Source: JACDAL01 sp963849115 (GTDB lineage: Bacteria > Actinomycetota > CADDZG01 > WHSQ01). From it: a DNA stretch of 64,000 nt. The stretch's first letter is position 1, and every line of letters begins with the position of its first letter. The notes beneath the pieces were generated by a model. That model worked only from the letters and a program-made list of their open reading frames with translations. It made no database searches and was not told where the DNA came from. Positions 17,689 through 26,859 of the stretch are shown here, piece after piece. The DNA lies in NCBI GenBank assembly GCA_963849115.1, contig CAWKGK010000001.1, positions 248,001 through 312,000 of the forward strand. The letters run 5' to 3'. The position numbers were made by a program, and so were the translations under genes.

Positions 17689-18521
17689 CGGACCAGCCTG
17701 CGGCGAGCAGTGGAGATACCGAGGTTGCGGGCGACTGCGTCGCCCACCACGTTCACAGAGATCGTGAGCAGGGCGATCAGCGCCGCGGGCACGAAAATCA
17801 CGTACGGATTCAGAGTCAACCCCGCGCGGTTCTCGCTGATGATCAGCGCCCAGTCGGCATCGGGAGGTTGCAGGCCGAGGCCGAGGAAGTTCACCGAGGC
17901 AACGAGAATGATCGAGTAAGTGAACCGCAACCCGATGTCTGCAGTCACCGGCCCGAGGATATTGGGGAGAATCTCGCGACGAAGCACCGCTGTAGCTCCT
18001 TCCCCCCGAGCTACCGCCGCTTCGACGAAGCCTCTGACTGATTGTTCGAGGGTCGCCGCGCGCACAATCCGTGCCACTAGAGGCATCTGTACCAACGCCA
18101 CTCCACTCACGAGCACCGTCTTGCTTGATCCGGCGCCGGTCACGAGCACCAAAAGAAAGAGCAGAGCGGGGAACGAAAGCATCACGTCGCTTGCCCGCAT
18201 CAGCAGTGGATCGAGCAGCGAGCGACTGTAGCCGGCGACGAGTCCCACGGCCATACCGCCCGCGTAAGCGAGAAGGGTGGCAATTCCCGCCAGCCCAACG
18301 ACGCTGCGGCCGCCCCACAGCGTGCGCGATAGAACGTCACGGCCCAGAAAATCCGTTCCGAACGGAGCCCCTTGGGCCGGACGGGTGAGGGGAACGCCTA
18401 TCGGTTCGTCCAGAGAATGGGGCGCAAATAGGGGGCCGAAAACAGCCAGGGCGATGATCGACACGAGAACCACGAGACCGATCCAGCCGCTCGGCGTAAG
18501 CGCTCCAAGAAGGCGCTTCAC
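17685..18521 (-). CDS. DppC-type ABC transporter permease
   Basis: 278 residues from GTG 18521, which overlaps the DppB stop as GTGA (18518-18521). Six membrane helices. Motifs of the DppC subunit: FGTDFLGRDVLSRTLWGGR near residue 55, the coupling loop FVEAAVARGEGATAVLRREI and VNFLGLGLQPPDADWALII near the C terminus. It pairs with the neighbouring DppB and the fused ATPase to import an oligopeptide, oligosaccharide or conjugate. Confidence 0.9.
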   Translation of the reverse strand: MKRLLGALTPSGWIGLVVLVSIIALAVFGPLFAPHSLDEPIGVPLTRPAQGAPFGTDFLGRDVLSRTLWGGRSVVGLAGIATLLAYAGGMAVGLVAGYSRSLLDPLLMRASDVMLSFPALLFLLVLVTGAGSSKTVLVSGVALVQMPLVARIVRAATLEQSVRGFVEAAVARGEGATAVLRREILPNILGPVTADIGLRFTYSIILVASVNFLGLGLQPPDADWALIISENRAGLTLNPYVIFVPAALIALLTISVNVVGDAVARNLGISTARRRLVR

Positions 18522-19546
18522 CGCTGCGTCCTCAGCTTGGGAACCAGCAGCACCACGAGCAGGTCGGCGGCGATGTTGAGCGAAATGTAAAACGCCGCGA
18601 TGAGCAGAGCGACAGACTGCACTTCCCGGACGTCTCGGATGGCCACCGCATCCACGAGCTCCTTGCCGAGACCCGGGTAATTGAAGAGATACTCGGTAAC
18701 GACGATTCCCCCGACCAAATACTGGATGTTCTGCGCCAACACCTGGACGCTGGGAGCCAGCGCATTGCGCAGCGCGTAACGAGTCACGACCATGCGCTCG
18801 CGAAAGCCATTGAGTCTTGCCATGGTCACGTACTCGGCATTGAGAGCTTCGACCATCCCCGCCCGCACCATTCTGACGGAGGCAGCGAGCGAGGCACCGA
18901 GAAGCGTCATAACCGGCAGCACGAGAACATCCGGCTGAGCCAGCGGGTTCTGGTCGGGTGCAATGAGGGAGACGGGGGGAAGAAGGTCCAGCCACGAGAA
19001 GAAGACCAAGATCAGCAGCGCCCCGATTATGAACTCCGGTAGGGAGATGATGGCAAGAGAGCTGAAGGTGATCGCATGATCGAGCGCACGCCCTGCTCGT
19101 ACGGCGGCGACGATTCCGAGCAAGAGGGACAGGGGAATCATCAGCGCAGCCGTGATCCCTGCCAGTGCGAAGGAGTTCGCGATCTTGCCCGAAATCTCTT
19201 CCCAGATCGGGGAGACACCTCCGGCTGCGAACCCCGCCGCAGAATTCCCAAGGTCACCCGTCAGCACCCCACCCAACCAGTCCAGATAACGTTCCGGGGC
19301 AGAGCGATCGAGACCCATGAGCGCACGCATCTCCTCAACCTGTGCCGGAGTGGCGTTGCGGCCCAGCACCGCCCCGGCAGCGTCACCCGGCAGTACCTCC
19401 GTCCCCACGAAGACCAGAATCGAGACGACCACCAGAGTTGCGATGGCTGCCGCAACTCTGCGAGCTACGAAAATGAGGACAGGATGGCCGCGGCGTTCCC
19501 TTGACAACAGAGTGTCGGGCGTGGCGAGGTCACCCGTGCTGCTCAT
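18518..19546 (-). CDS. DppB-type ABC transporter permease
   Basis: 342 residues from ATG 19546, overlapping the SDR stop by four bases. It has the N-terminal helix VAAAIATLVVVSILVFVGTE, the conserved periplasmic stretch RALMGLDRSAPERYLDWLGG, the coupling loop YVTMARLNGFRERMVVTRYA, and the EYLFNYPGLGKELVDA motif that marks DppB subunits. It forms the channel with the DppC product. Confidence 0.9.
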   Translation of the reverse strand: MSSTGDLATPDTLLSRERRGHPVLIFVARRVAAAIATLVVVSILVFVGTEVLPGDAAGAVLGRNATPAQVEEMRALMGLDRSAPERYLDWLGGVLTGDLGNSAAGFAAGGVSPIWEEISGKIANSFALAGITAALMIPLSLLLGIVAAVRAGRALDHAITFSSLAIISLPEFIIGALLILVFFSWLDLLPPVSLIAPDQNPLAQPDVLVLPVMTLLGASLAASVRMVRAGMVEALNAEYVTMARLNGFRERMVVTRYALRNALAPSVQVLAQNIQYLVGGIVVTEYLFNYPGLGKELVDAVAIRDVREVQSVALLIAAFYISLNIAADLLVVLLVPKLRTQR

Positions 19547-20319
19547 CGTGCCAGCCAACCCCCATCCACTGCCAGCACGTGACCGTGAACGTAGGCGGCC
19601 ACAGGAGATGCCAACCACGCAACGGCCCCGGCAATCTCTTCGACGGTGGCCCAGCGGCCTGCCGGGATGCGAGCCGAGATATCCGCGTAGCGCTGGGGGT
19701 CCTCGCGCAAGGGCAGAGTGAGGTCGTTGGCCACATAACCCGGGGCCACCGCGTTCACACGGATTCCCAGAGGCGCCCATTCGTTCGCCAGAGCCCGGGT
19801 AAGCTGAGCTACTCCCCCCTTGCTGGCCGCGTAGGCACAAACGTTGACTCCTCCCTGAAAGGAGAGGACAGAAGCGGTGTGCACTATGCGGCCTGAGGAG
19901 CCTCTCGCGAGAAAGCGGCGAGCCGCCGCTTGAGACACTGCAAAGACTCCGGTCAGGTTGACATCGATCGTCCTCTTGAAGTCCTCGAGCGACAGCTCGA
20001 GCGCCGGCCCCCTCGTCGTCATCCCCGCATTCGCCACTGCGACATCGAGTCGACCGAGCACGTCGTCCACCTCATCGACTGCTCGAATTGCGGCCGCGCA
20101 GTCGCCGATGTCGGCTCGAACGACGTGGACTCGGCGGCCTAGCCGCTCGATCTCCGTTCGCGTACTCTTCGCATCCCCTCGCTGCACAAGCCCGACATCC
20201 GCGCCTTGTCTCGCCAGCTCGAGGGCCACCGCGGCCCCGATCCCGCGACTCCCTCCGGTAACCACGGCGACCTCTCCCAGGAACGGTCCGCCGGAAGCAG
20301 GAGATGCGTCCTCTGTCAC
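19543..20319 (-). CDS. KduD-like SDR (2-deoxy-gluconate/ketodeoxyhexonate dehydrogenase type)
   Basis: 258 residues from GTG 20319, chosen because it overlaps the binding-protein stop (GTGA at 20316-20319); a longer ATG form exists. Motifs: TGGSRGIGAAV, NAGMT, catalytic Tyr/Lys in YAASKGG. The C-terminal pattern IPAGRW...GH.LAVDGGWLAR closely follows KduD and related 2-deoxy-D-gluconate 3-dehydrogenases. That similarity is the best clue that the operon handles a uronate- or aldonate-like compound. An alternative is a broader 3-oxoacyl-reductase-like SDR. Confidence 0.8.
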   Translation of the reverse strand: MTEDASPASGGPFLGEVAVVTGGSRGIGAAVALELARQGADVGLVQRGDAKSTRTEIERLGRRVHVVRADIGDCAAAIRAVDEVDDVLGRLDVAVANAGMTTRGPALELSLEDFKRTIDVNLTGVFAVSQAAARRFLARGSSGRIVHTASVLSFQGGVNVCAYAASKGGVAQLTRALANEWAPLGIRVNAVAPGYVANDLTLPLREDPQRYADISARIPAGRWATVEEIAGAVAWLASPVAAYVHGHVLAVDGGWLAR

Positions 20320-21953
20320 CCGAGCTGAATATCGCGGTAGTTCCAACCGCCGAGGTTGAAGAAGGAACTCGGCTCAAGCCCCTTCACCTGCGTTGAAGCG
20401 CCGTCGACGAGCTGCTGATTCGTCCACACAATGTAACCACCCTCGTCGTACTGAATCTGCTGGATGCGCCCCCACAGCTCGGTCGCGGTGCTTTCGTCGG
20501 GAGCACCCTGCGCATCGCGAATGAGCTTGTCAAAGGATGGGTCGCGCCAGTGAGTCTCGTTCCAGACTGCATCCGAAAGCAGGGCCTGCTCGTACCAGAT
20601 CGGAATCGACGAGAACGTCCAGAACGACTGCGCGAAGTCCAGCTTCGTGTAGAGCAGTGAGGTGTCGAAGTAGGCGTTGGCGGGCTCTTTCTTCACCTCA
20701 ATGGTGACACCCGCTCCTTTGGCCTGCTGAGCGAAGAGCGTTGCAGCTTCGACGAAGCCCGGAACGATGTCTGAGGTGTGAAGAGTGACCTGGAGGTTCT
20801 CGGCCCCCGCTTGCTTCAAGAGCGAGCGAGCCTCGTCAAGGTCTTGCTCGCGGACCGGCAGATCCTCGGCGAAGAAAGGAAGGCCCTTGCCGGCGAGATC
20901 GTTGCCGGCTGTGCCGAACCCGAAAAGGGCGCCGTCGATGAGGGCCTGGCGATCGGGGATGAGGCGAAAGGCTTGCCGCACGCGTTCGTCGTCAAAGGGG
21001 GCGATATCAACCGCCATGATGAAGACTTGGACAGCCGGGCTGTCGGCTGCCAGCACTTGAATCTCGCCGCGTTGCTGCTGGTCCTTTGCCTGAGCGAAGG
21101 GGAGCTGACTCATCATGTCGATCTCCCCCGCCAGCAGCGCGTTCAAGCGGGCGGCGTTGTCGTCGATCGAAATGTCCTCCCATTCGTCGACGTAAGGTTT
21201 GCCCTCTTCCCAGTAGTTAGGATTTCGCCTGCACAAACTTCGCTCGCCGACGGAGAAGGACTCGAACACAAAGGCTCCGGTGCCGACGGGCTTGGAGAAG
21301 TCCTTTGCCCCATCCTGGATTATGACGGTGTTCTGCTGAACGAAGGAGTCGAACAGGCGCGCATTCGGGGCTTTGAGAGGGATCCGTAGAGATAGGTCAT
21401 TGAGCTTCTTGACGTCTCCCAACTTGATGTTGGTAACGCTCGAATGCGAGATGTGCTTGGCGTCATTCATCTCTTGCAATGTGTAGATGACATCATCTGC
21501 CGTGAACGGCTTGCCATCGTGCCAGGTGACATCGGGACGCAGCTTTATCTCCCAAACTGTTGAGTCGTTGTTGGGGTTCCATTCCAGAGCCAGACCGGGC
21601 TCGATCTCGAGAGTGGGCGAAACCCTGCTCAAGGGGTCGAACAGGTTGTAGTAGCGGGAGGCGTCGATGAACGACGATCCCCGGGCCGGGTTGAATGATT
21701 CCCCCTTGCCGGCGCCGACGTGTCCTACTCGCAGGCGGCCTCCGCGGCTGCCACCTCCTCCTCCGGACTGAGAGCCGCCGCCACCAGAGCCGCCGCTGCC
21801 GCCGTCCCCCCCGCAAGCCGCAAGAAGGCCCGAAGATCCGAAAGCCAGACCGGCGGCTGCCATGCCCTTGAGCAAGCCCCTTCTGGAAAGCTGTGCTTGA
21901 AGCTCACGCCCCGCTCGCTCTCGTCCGCCCCCACCCGGGTCGCTCGACACCAT
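20316..21953 (-). CDS. SBP_bac_5-type ABC substrate-binding lipoprotein
   Basis: 545 residues. The N terminus has a twin-arginine-like SRRGLLKG followed by a lipobox LLAACGG and a Gly/Ser-rich linker (about residues 48-72), so it is a lipid-anchored, possibly Tat-exported protein. The mature part is a family-5 oligopeptide/oligosaccharide binding protein: LFDPLSRVSPTLEIEPGLAL, RPDVTWHDGKPFTADDVIYT, GTGAFVFESFSVGE and the DDERVRQAFRLIPDRQALI helix. It is the first gene of the catabolic operon, starting about 18 bases downstream of the candidate LacI operator. Confidence 0.9.
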   Translation of the reverse strand: MVSSDPGGGGRERAGRELQAQLSRRGLLKGMAAAGLAFGSSGLLAACGGDGGSGGSGGGGSQSGGGGGSRGGRLRVGHVGAGKGESFNPARGSSFIDASRYYNLFDPLSRVSPTLEIEPGLALEWNPNNDSTVWEIKLRPDVTWHDGKPFTADDVIYTLQEMNDAKHISHSSVTNIKLGDVKKLNDLSLRIPLKAPNARLFDSFVQQNTVIIQDGAKDFSKPVGTGAFVFESFSVGERSLCRRNPNYWEEGKPYVDEWEDISIDDNAARLNALLAGEIDMMSQLPFAQAKDQQQRGEIQVLAADSPAVQVFIMAVDIAPFDDERVRQAFRLIPDRQALIDGALFGFGTAGNDLAGKGLPFFAEDLPVREQDLDEARSLLKQAGAENLQVTLHTSDIVPGFVEAATLFAQQAKGAGVTIEVKKEPANAYFDTSLLYTKLDFAQSFWTFSSIPIWYEQALLSDAVWNETHWRDPSFDKLIRDAQGAPDESTATELWGRIQQIQYDEGGYIVWTNQQLVDGASTQVKGLEPSSFFNLGGWNYRDIQLG

Positions 21954-21969
21954 GTCTACCCCCTGCTAG

Positions 21970-21981
21970 GAAACCGGTTCC
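21970..21981. promoter_or_regulatory. Candidate LacI-family operator
   Basis: GAAACCGGTTCC is a near-perfect palindrome (10 of 12 positions symmetrical) centred on CG, the usual form of LacI-family operators. It lies in the 76-base gap between the divergent binding-protein and dehydrogenase genes. A half-site GCGGTT follows at 21985-21990. The LacI gene of the same operon is the obvious candidate partner. Confidence 0.5.
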
Positions 21982-22029
21982 ATAGCGGTTATCCCACCCC
22001 ACGCTCCAGATGTCAAGATCAACAGCTCC

Positions 22030-23151
22030 ATGCCAATCGAAACCACCGCGGCAGTCCTACGAGCCTTCGGCCGGCCCTTGTCGATGGAGCCCGTCACGCT
22101 GAGAGATCCCGGTCCGGGCGAGGTCCTCGTGCGCATGGTAGCCGCGGGTGTCTGCCACAGTGACGTGGGGCAGGCGGACGGAGAATGGGCGTTCCCACTA
22201 CCGGCCGTCCTCGGCCATGAGGGAGCCGCGATCGTCGAGACCTTGGGCCCGGGCGTCGCAGGCCTCGAGCCCGGACAGGCCGTTGTGCTGAGCTTGGCAC
22301 CTGGGTGCGGCGCCTGCCCGCACTGTGTGGCCGGACGCCCGATTCGCTGCCAGAGGGCTCTTCGGGCGATGACTGACGGTGAGCTCGTCACGGGCTCCTC
22401 ACCTCTGCGAGGTGCGGGAGGATCAATCGGCACCTACTCGCTGCTCGCCTGTTTCGCAGGCCACGCCGTAATCGCGGCGCGTAGTGCGGTGCCGCTGCCG
22501 CCGGGCGTTCCTGCGGAGATCGCAGCCCTCATCGGATGTGCCGTTCTCACCGGCTTCGGCGCAGTGGTCGAAACCCTCGATGTCGCGGCGGGAACTCGTG
22601 GCGCGGTGATCGGCTTGGGCGGGGTCGGCATGAGCGCGCTCCAAGCGGCTCTCCTCTGTGGAGCGGAAGTAACCGGCTTCGACCCTCAATCTGAGCGCCG
22701 CGACCGAGCGGAGGCTTTGGGGGCGAGCATTGCGATCGACCCGGCCTCAGCTGAAGTTGAGAAACTCGTCAGGGTGGCCCCGGATGAAGGGTTCGACTGG
22801 AGCATAGTGACCGTGGGAAACGCCTCTGCGATGCAGAAGGGAATCGATCTTGCTCGGCCGGGAGGCAAGATCGCCCTCGTGGGTCTCATGCCGGAGAACG
22901 CGCCTGTGCCCGTCGACTTCCTCGACGTGGTCACCTACGAGAAGGCGATCCTCGGTTCGGCATACGGCTCGCTCTCTCCTGAGATCATGATCCCGCGCAT
23001 CGTCAACCTCTATCTAAGGGGAGCCTTGCCTCTCGGCGAGCTCGTATCGGCTCGTTTCGAGCTCGATCAGATCAATGACGCGTTCGCCGCTTCACGAGAG
23101 GCCCGAGGTGTTCGAGCCGTGATCCAGCTCTCGAACGGCGGCAACTTCTGA
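22030..23151 (+). CDS. Zinc-dependent alcohol dehydrogenase (class III-like MDR)
   Basis: 373 residues. Catalytic zinc ligands are in AAGVCHSDVGQ and LGHEGA, plus Cys in LIGCAVLTGFGA; the structural zinc loop is CGACPHCVAGRPIRC. The Rossmann motif is VIGLGGVGMSALQAALL. The glutathione-dependent formaldehyde dehydrogenase group and related aryl-alcohol dehydrogenases share this layout. It is divergent from the catabolic operon across a 76-base region with the candidate LacI operator, so it may be co-regulated. The substrate is unknown. Confidence 0.85.
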   Translation: MPIETTAAVLRAFGRPLSMEPVTLRDPGPGEVLVRMVAAGVCHSDVGQADGEWAFPLPAVLGHEGAAIVETLGPGVAGLEPGQAVVLSLAPGCGACPHCVAGRPIRCQRALRAMTDGELVTGSSPLRGAGGSIGTYSLLACFAGHAVIAARSAVPLPPGVPAEIAALIGCAVLTGFGAVVETLDVAAGTRGAVIGLGGVGMSALQAALLCGAEVTGFDPQSERRDRAEALGASIAIDPASAEVEKLVRVAPDEGFDWSIVTVGNASAMQKGIDLARPGGKIALVGLMPENAPVPVDFLDVVTYEKAILGSAYGSLSPEIMIPRIVNLYLRGALPLGELVSARFELDQINDAFAASREARGVRAVIQLSNGGNF

Positions 23152-23169
23152 TCTCGCCGTCGCTACCAC

Positions 23170-24045
23170 TTACAAGCGAGCCACTCGCGTCCCTGACTCG
23201 TCGCACGGAATCGATCCCTGTGGTCCTAATCGCTCATTCTCCCTTTCCATTATGGCCAGAGTGGTGCGCATCGCCCTGGGCTTGATGCCTCCGGACCTCT
23301 GGTACGGGCGGTCAAGGAATCGGACCAGCAGTAACCCGGTGACCACCATTGCGGTGACGGTGGCCATCATCAGCGCCTGTACGAACCATCGTTCGCCACG
23401 ATCGGCGAAGAAGCAGACGTAGATGAGGAGCAGCAGGCCGCCTAGAATCAGAGCGGCCCAAACGACCGAAGGGACGTAGGGAAAGGCTTCCGCAAGTCGG
23501 CCTCGGCGACCCTCCCGGCGATCGGAAGCCCGCTCGAACCACTGCCCGTAAGCAATCCCTTGCTTCTGGTTGCGAATCTCGATTCCCTCAATTGTGCGCT
23601 CCAGCCGCACAATCCAACTCTGCACGATCGGGCTCTCCCGTTGTTCTCGCATTGCCTCCCACTCGTGGTTGATCACCGATCGCGCATAGCAGACGAGCTG
23701 GCCGTGCAATTGCACACGCGGCTCATCGGGATAGAGCTGCACGATACGGAAGAGTTCAGTCGTGGCAACGGCTTCGATCGAGGCGCTCTCACGCGCTCTG
23801 TCGTAGCTCTCGAACGAAAGAAAGATCACAAAGGCCAGAAACACGGCGAAGCCCGTTCCGGTCACGCCAAAGATACCTGCGGCCCGATCCGAGTCCGTGA
23901 AGAAGCCTCCCACCGGTGCACGACTGCGCACCAGGAGCATGGACACAACTGCCACCACCACTGACACGATCAGAATGAGGAACAAACCGGTGAGAGTCAC
24001 GAGACCGGATGTTTCACACGGGGCTCGAGTCGAATTGGGATGCAC
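23170..24045 (-). CDS. DUF4239 (bestrophin-like) membrane protein
   Basis: 291 residues from GTG 24045; an alternative GTG at 24000 would start just before the first helix. Four hydrophobic helices occur near residues 18-40, 58-78, 195-217 and 223-246. The GTGFAVFLAFVIFLSFESYD segment followed by a long soluble stretch (80-190) matches DUF4239, a family distantly related to bestrophin channels but without proven function. It follows the YdeI-like gene by 6 bases and is probably co-transcribed. Confidence 0.75.
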   Translation of the reverse strand: MHPNSTRAPCETSGLVTLTGLFLILIVSVVVAVVSMLLVRSRAPVGGFFTDSDRAAGIFGVTGTGFAVFLAFVIFLSFESYDRARESASIEAVATTELFRIVQLYPDEPRVQLHGQLVCYARSVINHEWEAMREQRESPIVQSWIVRLERTIEGIEIRNQKQGIAYGQWFERASDRREGRRGRLAEAFPYVPSVVWAALILGGLLLLIYVCFFADRGERWFVQALMMATVTAMVVTGLLLVRFLDRPYQRSGGIKPRAMRTTLAIMERENERLGPQGSIPCDESGTRVARL

Positions 24046-24051
24046 GGAGAC

Positions 24052-24639
24052 TCAAGGGTAGATCTTCTCCTCGCGCGCGAGCATCGCAATGAACTTCTCG
24101 ATCCGCCGGACCCTTGTTTCGGGTCTCTTGGCGTCTTGGATCCGATGCAGGATCGCATATCGATTCGTGGCGTTGAGACTCTCGAAGAATTCGCGAGCGG
24201 CGTCGTTCCTCTCGAGCTCCAGCCGCAGGTCATCCGGGACGGTCGCAGTGCTAGGGGCATCGTAGGCAGCATCCCAGCGCCCGTCCGACTTTGCCCGTTC
24301 GACTTCGCTCATGCCGGCCATTTTCATCGCTCCACTCGCGATTAGCTTCTCGGCCTTGTCACGATTGATCTTCGACCATTTGCTGCGAGCTCGACGTGGC
24401 GTGAACCGCTGAAGATAGTAGTAATCATCCAGTCTCTTGGCCTGTCCATCGATCCACCCGTAGCACAGCGCAACCTCGACTGCCTCCGCATAGGTCACGG
24501 ACTGGACACCCGATCCCTTCTTGGCGAGCTTCACCCACAACCCGTCCGAGCTCATGCCCTGTTGCGAGAGCCAGGCCTCCCACGCTTCCTGCGAAGGAAA
24601 CAGGATGATCGGACGGTCTTTGGGGAGACTCACGACCAC
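24052..24639 (-). CDS. YdeI/OmpD-associated family protein
   Basis: 195 residues. The family features are the N-terminal LFPSQEAWEAWLSQQ, GLWVKLAKKGSG, the conserved ALCYGWIDGQAKRLDD core, the RFTPRRARSKWSKIN motif and a C-terminal RRIEKFIAMLAREEKIYP end. The family is linked to bacteriocin or stress protection in enterobacteria, without a defined biochemical activity. It overlaps the debranching-like gene by 10 bases, so these genes form one minus-strand unit. Confidence 0.85.
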   Translation of the reverse strand: MVVSLPKDRPIILFPSQEAWEAWLSQQGMSSDGLWVKLAKKGSGVQSVTYAEAVEVALCYGWIDGQAKRLDDYYYLQRFTPRRARSKWSKINRDKAEKLIASGAMKMAGMSEVERAKSDGRWDAAYDAPSTATVPDDLRLELERNDAAREFFESLNATNRYAILHRIQDAKRPETRVRRIEKFIAMLAREEKIYP

Positions 24640-26807
24640 GCCAAGTTCTGTTCGCCGCCGTCGTTCAACCCGTCGAAAATCCCATCGATGGACACCCGAA
24701 GATCGCCCGTCTTATCCACGAGCGCGCACGATGTGACCGGGCCCTTCCTTTGGAAGTCAAGGCTTACGAGGGAGTCGCCAACCTGCATGTCGTTGAGACG
24801 CAAATGGTTCAAGGATCCGGGCAAGGCCGGTTCGTGGACCGTAAGAAGCCCGCCGGGTGCTTCTGCCGAGATGCCAAGCAGGGTCTGCAACAGCATGAAG
24901 GGTGCTGCCGCCGCCCATGCCTGCGGACTGCACGCAACAGGATATGGGACATAGGATCTCCCTTCCTCCCGGTCGAAGCCGCAGAACAGTTCCGGCAGAC
25001 GAGAGTCTGTGGACTCGAAACCAGCGTCGAAGAGGGCCGTAGCAACTCGTTGGGTCTCTTGGTTCAGGCCATAGCGCTTGAAACCAGCGGCGATGATGGC
25101 GTTGTCGTGGGGCCAGATCGATCCGTTGTGGTAGCTCGTGGGGTCGTAGGCGGCAGATCGGCTCGACAGTGTTCGCACTCCCCACCCCGAGAACATGTCC
25201 CCGTCCAGCAGTCGATGCGCTACGACCTGAGCCTTGTCTGCAGTGGCTATTCCGCAGTACAGACAATGTCCGGCGTTCGAAGTCACGCTCCGCACCTGTC
25301 GCTTGCCCCCGTCAAGCGCAAGTGCAAAGGTATCCTCCTCCGGCATCCAAAAAACCTCATTGAATGCTTCCATGAGCTCTGCGGCTTCGCTCTCCAAGGA
25401 AGCAGCGCGTTCGGGGCGACCGAGCCCCCGATAAAGATCGGCCATACCGCGCTTGGCCATGTACACATAGCCCTGAGCTTCCACCAAAGCGATCGGTCCT
25501 TCGGCCGGGGACCCGTCCGCATGCATTATCGAATGTTGGGAATCCTTCCATCCGTGATTGTGGAGGCCTAAAGGGGACCGGCCCCGGTACTCGATGAAAC
25601 CGTCGCCGTCTCGATCCCCGTGATTGTCTATCCACTGGAGCGCCGCCTCGAACGCCGGTTCGAGCAGCTTCATCGTGTCGAGATCGGCGGACCAGCGCCA
25701 ATAAGCTGAAGCAACCAGCAGAAATAGCGGTGTCGCATCGACCGTCCCGTAGTAGGGCGAATGAGGAATGGACCCGCTGCGCGCCAACTCGCCCCGACGC
25801 AGTTCGTGCAGAATCTTGCCCGGTTCCGCATCCCTGTAGGGATCATCGGTCTGCGCCTGCAGGCGGGCAAGATGAACGAGGGTCAGGCGAGCCGGCTCCG
25901 GAGTTAAAACGAGCATCTCCAGACTCGTCAGGAGCGCATCCCGGCCGAACGAGGCCACGTACCAAGGAATCCCGGCAGCGATCATCTCGCCGTCCTCGCT
26001 CGGAGTCATGAGGGCTCGCAAATCGCCGATTCCCGCAGCCAGGAGGCGCTGAAGTCGAGCGGAACCACACTCCATCCTCGTGCATGTGTTCAGCCACTCT
26101 CTTGATTTCGAGGCAACTACGTGTTGAGCACTCGAAAACGAGCGGCGTTGCGACCGTGCCCCATCGAGCGACGGCTCCACCGTGAACTCAGCTTCAAGGC
26201 TCTGGAGCGGCTCGAGCTCGAGAGCCCAGGTCAATCGGGCCCCGTCGGCCGAATCCTTCTCTGCCGTCCCCGGGAGGGTGACCTCCACGATCGTCTCACG
26301 CCGAATCTCGTCCTTGCCGATATAGCGGAATCGGACCTCGTTCGTACTGCCGTTGGAAGCCGGCGGCGTTGGCCCCCGGACACTGCGCTCGTATGCTCCG
26401 CGCACTTCGAAAACGTCCGCAAAATCCGCTTCGAGCTTGATGTCCATCACCGTTGACAATCGCGTAGCGCTCTGATTCTCGATCAGAATCCGTTGATAGA
26501 GGCGGTCTCCCAGAAGAAGAGTGCGGCGGATGGACAGCGCCCTCGCAGGAAGGGGCGAGCCGCCCTCGTCATCAACCGCTGCGTTGGCGAGATCGATTAC
26601 GGCTTCGTAGGGTGCCTGGGTCGTCGACAGCAACGCGGGTGGGTGGCCGCCGATCGTAAGACTCAGCTCCGACAGATAGCGAGTGTCGTTCGAGTAGAGG
26701 CCCTGTCCCGAGCCAGGGCAGGCTCGAATGTCGCCGTCTCGCCGCAAGCAAACGAACAGCGCCCCCTCCTTCAGTACAAGGAGATCCCCAAGACCCTCTA
26801 CCGGCAT
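24630..26807 (-). CDS. Amylo-alpha-1,6-glucosidase-like (GDE N-domain / GH63-like) protein
   Basis: 725 residues from ATG 26807. The N-terminal beta-rich GDE domain (about 1-220) contains CPGSGQGLYSNDTRYLSEL and LGDRLYQRILIENQS. The C-terminal (alpha/alpha)6 barrel contains PWYVASFGRDALLTSLEML, GWKDSQHSIMHADG and the acidic SIWPHDNAIIAAGFKRYG patch, typical of debranching and glucosylglycerate-type hydrolases. It likely trims alpha-glucans or glucosides in the cytoplasm. A frame open further upstream to 26927 overlaps the divergent scramblase start and is not preferred. Confidence 0.85.
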   Translation of the reverse strand: MPVEGLGDLLVLKEGALFVCLRRDGDIRACPGSGQGLYSNDTRYLSELSLTIGGHPPALLSTTQAPYEAVIDLANAAVDDEGGSPLPARALSIRRTLLLGDRLYQRILIENQSATRLSTVMDIKLEADFADVFEVRGAYERSVRGPTPPASNGSTNEVRFRYIGKDEIRRETIVEVTLPGTAEKDSADGARLTWALELEPLQSLEAEFTVEPSLDGARSQRRSFSSAQHVVASKSREWLNTCTRMECGSARLQRLLAAGIGDLRALMTPSEDGEMIAAGIPWYVASFGRDALLTSLEMLVLTPEPARLTLVHLARLQAQTDDPYRDAEPGKILHELRRGELARSGSIPHSPYYGTVDATPLFLLVASAYWRWSADLDTMKLLEPAFEAALQWIDNHGDRDGDGFIEYRGRSPLGLHNHGWKDSQHSIMHADGSPAEGPIALVEAQGYVYMAKRGMADLYRGLGRPERAASLESEAAELMEAFNEVFWMPEEDTFALALDGGKRQVRSVTSNAGHCLYCGIATADKAQVVAHRLLDGDMFSGWGVRTLSSRSAAYDPTSYHNGSIWPHDNAIIAAGFKRYGLNQETQRVATALFDAGFESTDSRLPELFCGFDREEGRSYVPYPVACSPQAWAAAAPFMLLQTLLGISAEAPGGLLTVHEPALPGSLNHLRLNDMQVGDSLVSLDFQRKGPVTSCALVDKTGDLRVSIDGIFDGLNDGGEQNLAWS

Positions 26808-26859
26808 GATCGGGCATTGTATGGTCTGCAAGGTTTCACTCGAAAGGGAGGTGAGAGAG

